Shown: positions 51,730 to 63,500 of the stretch, one piece after another
Numbering within the stretch: position 1 is the first letter of the stretch
Layout of the letters: each line of letters opens with the position of its first letter
Source: Archilochus colubris
Lineage: Eukaryota; Chordata; Aves; Apodiformes; Trochilidae
Length of the DNA: 64,000 nt
Direction of reading: 5' to 3'
Assembly (NCBI GenBank): GCA_023079485.1
Contig: CM041083.1
Coordinates: forward strand, 156,630,552-156,694,551
Program-made: the position numbers and the translations under genes
Notes under the pieces: model-generated
What the model saw: only the letters and a program-made list of their open reading frames with translations
The model's database searches: none
What the model was told of the DNA's origin: nothing

Positions 51730-53306
51730 CTGAAATTCAGATAGAAGATAGTCACATTCAGATAAAAAATATGTGTGAAGAAAAACTGGTCTATTTTTAT
51801 CCAAGTCAGCTTTATCTGTGTTTTTAAGAAAACTCATATTTCCTCCACAGGAGGGAGATTTCCAACCAGTCTCACCCTGTTTTCAGTAGATTAGACCTTT
51901 CTCTGTTTTTTAAAATAAAAATAAAATTATATATATATTTATATATATCAGTTAAGATCTACTACTCTGTGTTGTGAGCATCAGGACTAGTTCACTGCTG
52001 CCCCTGACAAGCACAAATATATCAAGTTGTTCTGCATTCAAACACACCACAAGCTCTGGACATAATGCTGTTTCCTCAGCCCAAAGCCCTTCCCCAGAGC
52101 CTGCTGGCTCCAAGACAAAATGACTTGAAGATTCTCTATGAAAAACGTATGAGTAGTGCTGGAATGACACCACTTCTGTTAGAGGGTAATGACCTTTCTC
52201 AAATAATGACCATTCTCTGATTTTCATCAGAGAAAAATGGCCACAGTCCCCAGAAGTGGCAGGCACAGATTTTCTCTTATTGATTTTCCTTCTGGCCTCA
52301 GGTATCTCAATGTCCCGAAGCTGAGATACTATGAAAGTACCAAAAGGGATTGGAGACCCTCTCTATCACACAACCCCAGACACCAAACTCCTATTCCTCT
52401 TTATCGGATAAATGTGGCTGTTTCTCCATTTTCCTGCCCAGCATCACAGCTTGGGGATAGTGATGTAGATACCTGTGGTGTTGACAGATAGGAGCCGAAA
52501 TGCTCAGGTTAGGCAAGGTAGCATGCATGCTACTGGAAGATCAAGTGCCTAAGAAAATTTTGTTCGAAATAATACAGAGTCAGAGTATGTAGATGGGGTT
52601 CCTAAAGATCTCTCTGTAACAGCTAAGCACTTTTGTTCTTCCTAAGATGTACAAATACCTTATTATCTTTTGACTGCCATTTGCTGTTGTAATCCTCAGA
52701 AGCAAATACTTAATCATAACCCCTTGACCTTCAGCCCCCTCAAAACCCCCCAAAAACCTAAAACCAAAAAACGGGGGAAAATGTGATAGTGTACGAAAGT
52801 AGGTTATTATAAAGGATTACTTATGTTTTAAAGTTGTAGGGTTTTTTATTTTTACAAAGACATCAGATGGCTTTAAAAAGCTAAGCAAGCCTGTTTTTCA
52901 ACCAGAATTAATAAAACACAGCCTAATATTCAAATGGGTCACAGGTGACATAGCCACTAGAGGCAAGACTGCAAATAGGATTTAGTAATGACATATGTGC
53001 CTCTGAGAGTCTGATCTCAGTGCCCCATCTTTGAGACCATGGTGCTTCAAGTTCACACGCAGCCATTTGTTTAAACCTTCAAGTGTTACAATATATGAAG
53101 GAAAAAAACAGGCATTGCTGACTTTTAATTTTTTTTTTGATTTCTAACAAACAGTCTGAGTCAGTCCTGTTGAATGTTTTGTTAAACATATAAAGAATTA
53201 TCATAAAGAAATTCAGTTTAATCAAGGATAACCCTTGCAGGATAAACCCCAGTTCTTTTCAAAGAACATGAGGAATGAGACTTTTCCAGCCTTTTTTTTT
53301 TCCCTG
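51730..53306. other. Non-coding DNA, possible intron; AT microsatellite near 51928
   Basis: A short TATATA tract lies at 51928-51948. A 104-codon minus frame (51952-52266) and an 84-codon plus frame (52237-52491) overlap. The plus frame follows a strong acceptor (52300-52301) but has no start of its own and no donor. A weak 36-nt minus exon candidate lies at 52659-52694 (see findings). Nothing was recognised by family. Confidence 0.45.
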
Positions 53307-53360
53307 CAGTCCTCAAAGGGGTTAAAGAAGCCTGATACAAAGGAGTTAAGCAATGCCTGA
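53307..53360. repeat. Diverged tandem repeat, about 25-bp unit
   Basis: TCAAAGGGGTTAAAGAAGCC and ACAAAGGAGTTAAGCAATGC lie 25 bp apart, both followed by CTGA. The units share AAAGG(G/A)GTTAA and GCCTGA with a one-base indel between. Confidence 0.6.
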
Positions 53361-53504
53361 AACAGGATAATAAATGTGACACTCTCCGACTATCAGTAGC
53401 AAATATTTGAGCTTATCAAATAACGGAGGAAGTAGTTTAGTTACAAATAAACCAATCTCTCATAAAACAAGCCTTCACACAAGGTAATTTCATTGAACTG
53501 GAGA

Positions 53505-53685
53505 CAGCCAAAGGCCGCTGGCGGGCAGGACTCCCGCTCCCTGAGCACTCCCCATGGCCCCGTGTGATTAATGGGGAGGCCCGGCCCAGGATGCCGCCGA
53601 GGGATGAGGGAGACGGCTTCGTATCAGCAGAGCGGCAATAAATAAAGCATCGCGGAGCTGGTGCGAGGAAGTGACTCATCCTTCT
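53505..53685. promoter_or_regulatory. CpG-rich patch, candidate promoter or enhancer
   Basis: About 13 CpG dinucleotides fall within 53511-53670, in a window otherwise almost without CpG. The sequence contains GCCGCTGGCGGG, ATGCCGCCGAGG and CATCGCGGAG. An AP-1-type site TGACTCA lies at 53672-53678, beside a half MARE-like TCAGCA at about 53625. The block is short for a CpG island, and no TATA box or transcription start can be fixed. It could be a promoter in either direction, including for the minus-strand exon candidates, or a distal enhancer. Confidence 0.4.
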
Positions 53686-53708
53686 GGAACACAGTGGGAT
53701 TTGTGCTC

Positions 53709-53787
53709 TTCCCACCCCCCCCCCCCTCCCCCATTCCCTGCCCCAGCTTCCCCCCCTCTCCTCCTTCCCCTCCCCCTCACCCCTTTT
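53709..53787 (+). repeat. C-rich polypyrimidine tract ending in a strong splice acceptor
   Basis: Nearly pure C/T, including a run of 12 C (53715-53726). It leads into TTTTTTCCTTCGCTGCAG, a near-ideal plus-strand 3' splice site with AG at 53800-53801. The minus strand has G12 followed by several G runs, a potential quadruplex. The plus frame after the acceptor is open for about 52 codons but matches nothing I know. Confidence 0.8.
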
Positions 53788-54024
53788 TTCCTTCGCTGCA
53801 GAGAGCAGCGTGTCCCAGAGACTGTGGTAGATGTCACCGCTTGGCACTGGCTGTGCAAAGAGAGGACAAATATGTGGGTGTGATGTGGATCTGGGACCAC
53901 AGCCTTAAAGCTGCAGCTCTCACTCTGGGGGAAGCATCTGGGCTGAGGCAAGCTTAGCAAAACATGTTTCAGAGGCCAGCTTCTTCAAGGGAGATACTCA
54001 GATGTTTCTTCTCCTTTTATTTTG

Positions 54025-54292
54025 CAGAATAACAGAACCCCATAATGTTTTAGGTTGTATTCAACCAACCAAGATCATCGAGTCCAACCTTTGACAAGCA
54101 CCCTAAGCTAACTGCTAAACCATGTCCCTAAGGACCAGGTCCAAATGCCTTTTAAATACCTTCAGGGATGGTGACTCTACCACTGTCTTGGTCAGGCCAT
54201 TCCAATGTCTGACTCGACTCTTAGTGAAAAAATGTTTCTATCTAGCCTAAACCTTCCCTGGTGCAGCTTACATCCATTTCCTCCAGTAATTT
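54025..54292 (-). mobile_element. CR1 LINE 3' fragment, minus strand, old
   Basis: The plus strand reads CAGAATAACAGAACCCCATA, TTTTAGGTTGTATTCAACC and AGATCATCGAGTCCAACC. It then shows the reversed C-terminal region with AATACCTTCAGGGATGGTGA, CCATTCCAATGTCTGAC and TTAGTGAAAAAATGTTTC. These are the complement of the CR1 tail and last ORF2 codons. It is strongly diverged, so likely an old subfamily. Confidence 0.85.
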
Positions 54293-57200
54293 TAAACAAT
54301 GGTATGCCTCAGGATCCTGTTGCCTTGAAAGGGACCTAGGGCCTGACTAAATTCTCCATCAGCTCAAGTGCAACATTGAAGCAGCACAGAGGGAGAATAT
54401 AGCAACTTCGGTAAAGAGGAACAGACTTTACTTCCAAAAGATTGGTAAAAATGTGAGCAATTAAGACATGGGGAGAACTGAAGCAAAAAGAAGTGGAACT
54501 GAAGTAGGAGGAGTTGCAGCTTGTCTATGGCTGAGCTGGGAGCTACCTCGGCCAGCACTGGTCAAACCGTGGTGTGCTGCTCGCAGGACTGAGCCATGCT
54601 CCCCTCTCTCCATGATTTGCCACCCCCTCCCCAGTAGATCTTTTTAAAAGGATATGACCCAACATCTGAACAGCCATCAGTCAAAGCCCAAGGTTATTTG
54701 GGTAAGGAGGGTGTGATTTTTCTGCCGGTGGCAGCATACCTGTAGTGCCATTCTGGGTTGGACTCCAATTTTCTCAATCAAAATAGTATGTGGCTTCACC
54801 ATAGAAGTTCATAAAAACCACCCATATATCAAATAAACCAATTTTCCACATCTGACTAAGTAGTAAGAGGTCTTGATGGGCATCAATAACAAAATTTATT
54901 TTTCCTCTTTTTTGTTTTTTAAGACTAACATTTTTTATTTACTGTGTCATTTATAATACACTCATTAAACACACATCTTTTTTTTAATCTCCACATGTTT
55001 CTATGTAATCTTGTGAAAAACATTTGCCAAACATAATGGAAACTAATATTAAGAATGCAATTTTCTTATTTAAGAATGCAATAGAAACTTAAATGGTACA
55101 ATCTAGAAAATAATACAGAAAATGAAACATGATGGTAGTTGAGACTGTAGTATGCTGTTATTCATGCATACCTATCAATAAATCTCTTTCTATATTTTGA
55201 ATATGGATAGGTATATATAGACAGATAAATGTAGACACTGAAGTGAGAACACATAAGCATGAAATCAAATTTAAAACAGATCACACAAGTACCGTAGATT
55301 CTGAAGTCAACCTTGCCCCCGTTGCTGCCATGCTTGGAATAGCTATTAATTACAACACTGTGTGGAAAAGTCCATTAGCACCTCTATGTCCAGACCTGAA
55401 CATGGGCTTATCTCTGCTAGCTAAAAGCCAAACAATATACAAACAATTCTGGAGGTAAATGTAAGTGCATCACCTGACAGCATGAAATCACCCAGTCAGC
55501 TATTGTTTTCTCAACTAATGCTGTCTCTAGGGCAAAATAGACTTCAGTGTCTTTTAAAATAGTTTAGAATCATACAAATGATTGACTTTAGTGAGCTCAT
55601 TCATTTAAAATGTGATTTCCAGGGGCAAAAGCAGTGCAATTTCACAGAGCTGCAGTGAAAAGATACTTTGTCAGCACTGCGCTATCTGCCAGGCCCACAA
55701 TGATGTCTGAAGGCAAATTTTCTCTCCCTGCTGCAGGTGGGTTTTGCTGGGGCAGCTGAATCACTCGGCATCCCTGTCTGCAAGTCCCACACCTGTGCCC
55801 AAGGTTGCAGCTCTTGGAAGGAACTGCTCAGTGGGGGATTCCGTAACTCTTCAGGACCACTGGTTAATGTTAATATACCAGCCTATGAATTGAAGCACTT
55901 GGGGCTTACCTATCCTATCAAGTGGTCATTGCAAATTCAGATGGTTTGAATGGATGTGGGACAAGGGATGTGCCTCAGCTGTGGCAACTGAACCCTCCTG
56001 CAATCGTAAAACAGTACATTCGAGACACCACAAAGAAACTCTGATCTATCTTCTGCCATAGACATATCAATAGCTTGCATCCTGAAACAGTCCATACAGA
56101 ACAGTAGGCCTGACAGCGGAGTAGGTTGTCACTGCTTTGAAGGCAGTAAAAAGAGAGTGAAAAAACTGAGCATACAAATCAGATGTGATCCAAACACAGG
56201 AAAAAATTTAAATACTTAAAAAAATGGAGTGACAGCAAAATGAATTCCTGGCACTCCACGGCCTGGCTAGACCCAGACTAATCTACAGAGATCACTTCCA
56301 TTGCCTCCATCTTTTTTTTTAAAAAAAGAACTTCTATGTAAATGGAAGGACGAACTACTCTGTAGATTTACTGTCATTTCCCCCTCTCACAATCCTCTCG
56401 TTATTTGTTGGTTTTCGTTCCAATTAAAACTTGCACTGTGTCAGCTACAGGTTTTCTAAGCCTTCAGTAAGTGGCTGAAATACTTAAAAAATTCAGTCAC
56501 AGCTTGACCTGGCACACATGAGCTTAGGCTGTGTATTCACACAAACAAGTGATCCACGTGTGGGGCAAGTGGAAATGTCAGGTGTTATAAAACATAACAT
56601 GAACTGTGTCATCTCTGGGATTCAAAGGAATGGGCTGTGAGAGAAACAGGGATTCCAGGGACTGAACCAGTATTGCCATTCAACCAATTGCAAGCTCTGG
56701 GAAAGCTGAAACAAACCCCTCTATCCTCTATCTAGATGATTAGATGATAACTGCATGCCACAGAGATTGCATTGAAAGAAAAACATGCTCTTTTAAAAAT
56801 TTTTTTCCCCCTGAATATTGCTGGTGAGTCAACCCTGCAGTGCAAGGGTTAAAGGATCTCAGAAAGCCCTGGTGCACTTTAGCTAGGGGCGGAGACATGC
56901 TGCAGAATAGAGGCCTGTGTTGCTGTGCCTGGGAAGCTTTGAGATTAGTGTGCTTCCAGCTGCATTTCCTTGAAACTGATTTAGTTTCAGCCCATATCAG
57001 AGACCTTTCATGGATCTATTCCTATTCAAAATAAAGTGCTTTAAGAAAAGCACTGGGATGGGTTTTAAAGTAATCCAAAAAGTATGGGTTGGCTTAGAAT
57101 TTTTGCTACAGTTAAAAGAGCCAGGATTCAGGACAGAAGGATAACAGAAATTATGCATCCCTGTACTTACTAAGATTCTTTTGACCTAAGGCATTTGCCT

Positions 57201-58093
57201 CAAAGAACAGGAGGCTTCACCACCTCTTGCAGGGTTTACAGTAAGGGAGGTACTTCATCACTTCCAACTAAGACTGGTTTCATTATAAGGTATCACTCGC
57301 AATGATGCTGAATTTAACTATCTGGGAACTCTGTCTCTCAAGACAGGCACAGTTGTTTCTTTATGTTGTTTCACTTCTGGAAAGATGGTCCCCAGAAACA
57401 GCAGTTGTTTTCAAACATAACTCTTGATTAATGCTTCTGCTTCTTTTTTTTTTTTTTTCTTTTTTTCCCCTAATTTAAAACCAAAAACACAAATGCAGCT
57501 GTTAAAAATCCAAAACGTTCATGAACAGTGCTTATCCCATGAATGACAGCCAGGCATATGTTCTTAGAGAATTTTTTCTTTAAATTACAAGATTGCCAAG
57601 GGGCCAAGTGAGAACAGTTAAGAAAAATTCCATTGTTCTGGATGCAGAGAGTAGCAGAGGAGACATCTAGGCTGCAAAGCCCAGGAGTGCTTCCAAGTCC
57701 CCACCCTGGGAGTGGACACTGGCCATGTCCTTGCTCCCTAGTGGACCTCACCCCAGCCCCATGCTCTGAGTGAATGGTGAAACTCCTCTAAGAAGCATCA
57801 GGTGGGGGTGTTACAGGGACCTAAAACGCGTCCTTTGGAATGCCTTTGCTGGTAAGTAAGGCCATAGCAAGAGATTTATTATCCGAAAGAAAGTTGTGAT
57901 CTAAGTAAACAAATTGGACAATGGGCTGGAGAGGAGCACTGGAATACATACTGAGCAGCATGATGGTTTGAGTAAGTCTGCTCTGTTTAAGGATATTTTG
58001 TTGTTCGCTTGTTCATTTTTCTCTAAGAGGAAGCAGGGCTTTCTTAAACTACTGGTGGGGTTTTGTTAGATCGTGTTTTACTAAACTGAAAAC
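54293..58093. other. Non-coding DNA, nothing firmly recognised
   Basis: No transposon body was seen. A minus-strand segment at 54740-54793 ends at a good donor (CTACAG|GTATGC) and is open for 18 codons, but its acceptor is weak. A plus-strand frame of 70 codons follows the acceptor-like TCTCTCCCTGCTGCAG at 55737-55949. It has no confirmed partner, and the same CAG|GTGGGT also resembles a donor. A C/T stretch and T run lie near 57444-57470. Confidence 0.45.
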
Positions 58094-58213
58094 GGTGCTT
58101 GGGGACATGGTTTAGTGGTGGGTCATCTGGAATAGGGTGGTAGGTTTAGGACAAGGCTGGACTCAATGAGCTTGAAGGTCTTTTCTAGCCTGAGCAATTC
58201 TATGATCCTATGA
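58094..58213 (+). mobile_element. CR1 LINE, 120-bp 3' tail
   Basis: GGTGCTTGGGGACATGGTTT, AAGGCTGGACTCAATGAGCT, TTGAAGGTCTTTTCTAGCC and the terminal ATTCTATGATCCTATGA match the 3' untranslated end of CR1. No ORF2 sequence remains. Confidence 0.9.
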
Positions 58214-60470
58214 AAGATGAAGAAAAGATGGAAAATGGCAGAAGGGGAAGAAGACTGAATTAGAATCAACCCAAAACGAAGACAGAATCCAGGAAAAGAC
58301 TAGGAAAAGACTACAGGAGGTTTCCACATATCCCAAGCAGCAAGACAAAATATATCATGATACAGAGGGTGAGGTTAACATAATCTAATAGCAGTTCAGG
58401 ATCTATGAGAAGGTAAGTTGAAGTGGACTATTTTGATGATATTAGTCCCTCATCCTGTCCCAACACCTTTTATAAAAGTCACAATATTGTCCTAATAATG
58501 CAAACAAAAGGATATTTATTCCATAGCTTTTGTTGAAACCACCCTATTGGAAAATGTCACCATCAGACAGCAAGGGAAACTAGCAGATTAATTACAATTT
58601 CCATGGATAAAATGCCCAAAGTGATACCACTTTATGGAAGAGTTTCACCTTCTCACCTTTAAGTCACACACAGAGGGAACATGTAGGCAAAGGTACATTT
58701 TTTGTGATCTGTGTGCATTTACTACTTTTCTAGTCCCTATCCCAGAAAGTCAATCCATTCCTAAAAAACTACAAGACCAAGAAAGGTTCTTACCACAGTA
58801 TTGGAGATACTGAAACAGATCAACAAACAATCCCAGTTCCTGGCAAAGGAAGTACAGATTGGGGGAGCCTGACATAAGGTTTCAAAGGAAATGGAAATCT
58901 TTCTTGTTTCATTTGTGAATATTTGTTTGGTTCTTGTTCTTCACTTCCATGTCCAGTTGTTTCAGCATGAACAACTGCACAACTGGTTGTAAGACTGATA
59001 ATCAGGATAGTAATATTTTACTTGCAGTTAACACACACATGTAAAGCTGAGAACTATGTCTGCTTGTTGTTACTCCCATAGCTAGACTCTGGACCTTGTC
59101 TACATGAGATTGTCTTGTTGGGTTTCCTCACATACAGTATGACCACCAGCTTTAAAAGAAATTGTGGTTTTCACCAATACAGCTCTTCCTTATTTTATGT
59201 CATGTCCTGTTGTCTCCTTACTCCACCCCAGCTGTCAATGATCTCTTACACATGGCATCAGTAGTACACAGGTACACTCATCAACTGGTATTAAATCTCT
59301 TTTTGAGTCTACAGCTTTCAATCTCACTCTACACTAAAGTCAGTTTGAAGCTATATGTTTTGTGTGCCTTCAGCCAATTTTTCCTTTTCTTTTCAGGCTG
59401 AGCACACAGAAAAGATGTATGAATGCTTCACCTGGCAACCACCTTGCAGCTCCAGCACAAGGATCCAGTGTTTCTTCATTAGGGCTTCAAAGGAAAGTAC
59501 CACACAACCCTGTTGTGCTAATGCTGCGGAGTGCTGAGTGGCAGCAGTGAAGAGGTTAAATATACATTAAAACTGACATATTTTTATTTTATGCTTAAGC
59601 TTGAAAGACAGGTGTCTTTGAAGAAGCAGGAGGAAGGAGAAAAGGAATAGATTTGGGAGGTGAAAGGAAAAATTACTTGCTTTGGCTCCAGAGCAAACAT
59701 TTAGAAACAATTCTTTAACCCCAAATGGCAAAGATTATATAAGCTAGCTTCAAATATCCCCACAAGTGTGCCCTTCCCCCAAGACAGACATTTCTTGGGC
59801 TGGAGGGAGCACAGGAGTGGGGGGAGGAGAAGGGAGAATGGAGATATTCAATGTATTGCAGTAAGTCTGGAATCCTCTTATCTGTAGCAAGACTGGGAAC
59901 ACCTGGACAACACTTGCCTTCCTCCCCCACCCACCTGTGCAAATTTCTAAGCACACCACAGCTCAAAGCACCATGCCATATGCCACTCACATCACAGAGA
60001 TCCATTGTGACTTCTCTGAACATCAAAGAAAAGCCATCGCACATCTTCTTCGCACAAATACTGAGGGGTGCAGTTGTGAAGGGGTTAAAAGATCAAGTTC
60101 TGCTGTAAAGATAACAGGAACTGGAGAACATGCAGCAGATGTGCCATGTGGAGGCACTTAAGTTTACAGTCCCACCTGTGTCCATTTAATACCTTTAAAA
60201 GCAATCTCCTGCTCATTTGTGAGGGAGAATAGAAAATCGATGTTCCAATCTCAACATCTTCTCACAACATCCGCATCCCACATGAGGAGAGGGGAGGAGG
60301 GGATGAGATGAGCTGACAAGACAGGAGGGATGAATCTGAGATTTAAGGACATGAATATACAGAGATTTATGCAAGCACACATCCCTGTGTGGAAAGTCAA
60401 CCATTCCTTTACGTGTGAGGCAGCCCATGCTCTGTGCTGAGGAGCAGCAGCCCAATATTGTTAGCATTTA
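58214..60470. other. Non-coding DNA, nothing firmly recognised
   Basis: No repeat family was seen. A 46-nt minus-strand exon-like segment (58794-58839) has good splice signals at both ends but no compatible partner. Two overlapping plus frames (59851-60161) and a 109-codon minus frame (59715-60044) overlap one another and show no domain. Confidence 0.5.
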
Positions 60471-60514
60471 CAGAATCACAGAATGTCAGGGTTTGGAAGG
60501 GATCTCGGAAGTCT
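60471..60514 (-). mobile_element. CR1 LINE, very short 3' tail, minus strand
   Basis: CAGAATCACAGAATGTCAGG followed by GTTTGGAAGGGATCTCGG is the reverse complement of the last ~45 bases of a CR1 element. Confidence 0.85.
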
Positions 60515-63500
60515 TAAGAGCATCATGAACATTAACTAGTCATGTCAGAGTTTTACAGCCTCCTTTTTGTTTCCTTCCTTCCTGCTCTCATTCCTATTTC
60601 CTTTCCAAGCAAACCAACTCCTTTCTGTTACATACATTGAATGACTGACTTCAAATAAAGTGGGGAAAGACTTAGAATAATTGTCTTGTAGTTTTATGGA
60701 AGAATGCAATCAGAGGAATAAAGGGTGAGGCTGAGTATGATCCATGAACCTATTAGGCACCAGAAAGGCTACTTGGGAGAGGCTTGGGAAAATTTCAGAG
60801 TAGGCAAAGAGTAGGTAAAGACTAAATATTCTTATATAGAAAAGAGAGGCCATCACGGGGCACAAATCCACAAGGAAATAGACTTGAATGTTTGTGGAAG
60901 TATTTTTCTTCCATATAGTTGTTTCACATTGATCCACGGCCAGAGGAATAAAAACATCCAGTTACTAAGAGCAGTGAGTTTGTTTCTGTTCATGCTCCAA
61001 TAAGATGGAACATACCCTGTAGGCCGTATCCAGGGGCACAGGATATAAAATCCTGCTTCGATTTTTAAGACTTCCTGGTTACAAAGAAAAGCTTCCAAGC
61101 ATGACCCTGCATAGCTAATAGGAGATACATACCCATGTCCACCAGCAGCCTGACACACTCTCATGATGATAAATCTCCCTGAACACATTTCTGCATCACT
61201 GCAATTTTCAGCAAGTAACAGGGAAGAGGCAGAAGTGCATCTCTCAAAGAACTGCAATTGGGATTTGGCAGAAAGAGGGAAATAGGGAGTTCGGTCAGCT
61301 GCAACTTTAAAAGGGAGCAAATTGTTCAGCTGAGTGATGCCAATCTCTCTGTGAACTTCCACTGACATCACTGGGATACTGTTGTGCTGGAAAGTATGCA
61401 ATTCATATATTTATACTGTGACCCATGAACCATAATTTAACATGGAATTCAACCCTCTGCTCTAAATGACTTTGACACCCTGAGGCTACAGCAATTCAGA
61501 GAACAAAACAACTACTGTCTCCTCAGGCAGGCATGGTTCTTAAAAATATAACGTTACACGGAAAACAAAGGTAGAATAGTTTCATAACTATGTACAACAC
61601 ACCTTAGCACCTTGTCTTATCCCAGATGTCTCCTCACTGCTGGCTATCTGCCATTTACGCCAGTCTCCCATTTCAGGTCTTGGCACAGCCCAAGTCACTA
61701 CTCCTCGTGACCTATCTGAAGGAGGAGTTAAAAGCCAGGCAGTAGCTGGAGGGTAACCATGAGATGCCTGCTGACAGAGCAAACTGCCTCTCCAACCAGA
61801 AGAGTGCTATACTAGCACTCCAGAAATATTTGTTCTATTTCTAGTGTTGCTGCATGCCTGGTGAAGGATTGTGGGTGTACCACTTTGTGCTTTTATACCT
61901 CAGTGTACCTATCTTCCTTTTTTTTAAGTGATGCAACCATCGCTTAAAGAAAACACTTAGAATGCTCTGAAGCATATGCAAAATGTTCATAAACTGGGAT
62001 TTCAGTGTCAAAGGAAGATGTTAGTACAGGAGTTGTCTGAGAGCTGAGGCTGCAGTAGCAGGTGGCTGCTAGCAAACAAACCTCTGGCATCTGCACAGCT
62101 AAGTGCACATACCCACAAATATACAGGACTGCACAGCTACAAGCTACCTTGTTTTCGAGCACAGAACTACTCAAGAGCAGTTTGTCACAGTAGCTGCAAC
62201 ACGTGAATATAGATTCTTTGTGATGCAGAGAACTGGATCCCACCTTCTGTCTCTCCAGTCAGGTACATTTCATGGAAATATTCTGAGGTCTGAAAGGAAA
62301 CACAGTTCACAATGAAGTATTCTCAGAGTTCAAAGCTCACCATCAGAGAACAGCTTCTGATTAGCAACAGCAACTCTGACTGTGAAAGCATTGCTTTGCC
62401 TGAGAAGACATCCTCGCTGTACATCTGCCACCTGCAAGAGGGTTCAGGAGTTAGAACCATATGGGTTGACTCTCACATCCAGAAACCTGGTGAAGCCAGG
62501 GAAACACAGTACTTTCTAATTTTGGGTTAGCTACTTTGACAGGCCCCAACATGCTCTTAAAAATGCCCCTAAAAATGTGGCTGGAAAATACTGAGAAGTT
62601 TCATTTATCTCTAGAAGACATTACTCTTCCTATCAACAGTTGTGCTGGTTTGCCATACATCTCCCAAGAGGCAACTGGCAATTACCCTAGCACTGAACTG
62701 CTGCTACACAGCAACATAACAAAGTCTTACAAAAGATGCTGAGCAGTGTTTATTTTTATTCCTCAATAGCTTTCTCCTTGCTGGCTTGCCCTCTGCTATC
62801 AGCAAGCTTGCTGGCTGGGATAAGACCTTGTAAGGCACCTTGCAAGTGATTCTGGGGCTGGTACCCGTGGCTTGTTTAGGTACAGAAGATACTCGCAGCT
62901 CTATTCAAACAGTCTGGTTTTCCTGGCAGCCTGAAACAGTCTCCTATCCTCAGAGCTCTCACCTTCAGATTTAATAATTTTAATCTCCTATTGTTTCTGT
63001 TATATAAGTGTAATGCCCTTTGGTTTATTTTGCTTGTAGTCCCCTACCAGCCCCAATGGCTTATGCTGGGGAGTGTTGCCAAGTGTCCAAGCCCATGCTT
63101 CAGGGAAAAGCCTTTTTGCACCCCTGGGACAGACTAGAGGCATGGGCTCCAGCCATCACCATCCCCTCCAGGCCCATCACAGTACCCCTGGGGTACTGGG
63201 TCTTCACGGGTGACAAGACCATAGAAAGACAGGAAGGTCCCGTGCTTCCCACCTTTTGTTTCAAGGATTTTACTCTTGCAGAGGGCTAGCAGGATGTTAA
63301 TTAACCATTTAGGGTTCAGGAACTGACCTCTTAAGGGAGAGGGTGAGACATATGGTGGTCCCTCTAGGAGTTCCTCACAGTAGGATTTGGGTCCCCAAGT
63401 GCCCCTACCTCTTTGATATCTCTGGTGCCCATTGGATAGTATCATGCACCTGAAGGCATATGAAAGATCAATAGTGGTATGGGATGTGGTGAGCTAAGGG

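Noticed and set aside
53437..53960. Overlapping frames of 70-136 codons on both strands
   Set aside because: They arise from the GC-rich and poly-C/poly-G composition, overlap each other in several frames, and are proline- or glycine-rich low complexity.
60853..61401. GGHGY word suggesting an acyl-CoA oxidase-like protein
   Set aside because: Only a five-residue resemblance. The surrounding residues and length do not fit that family.
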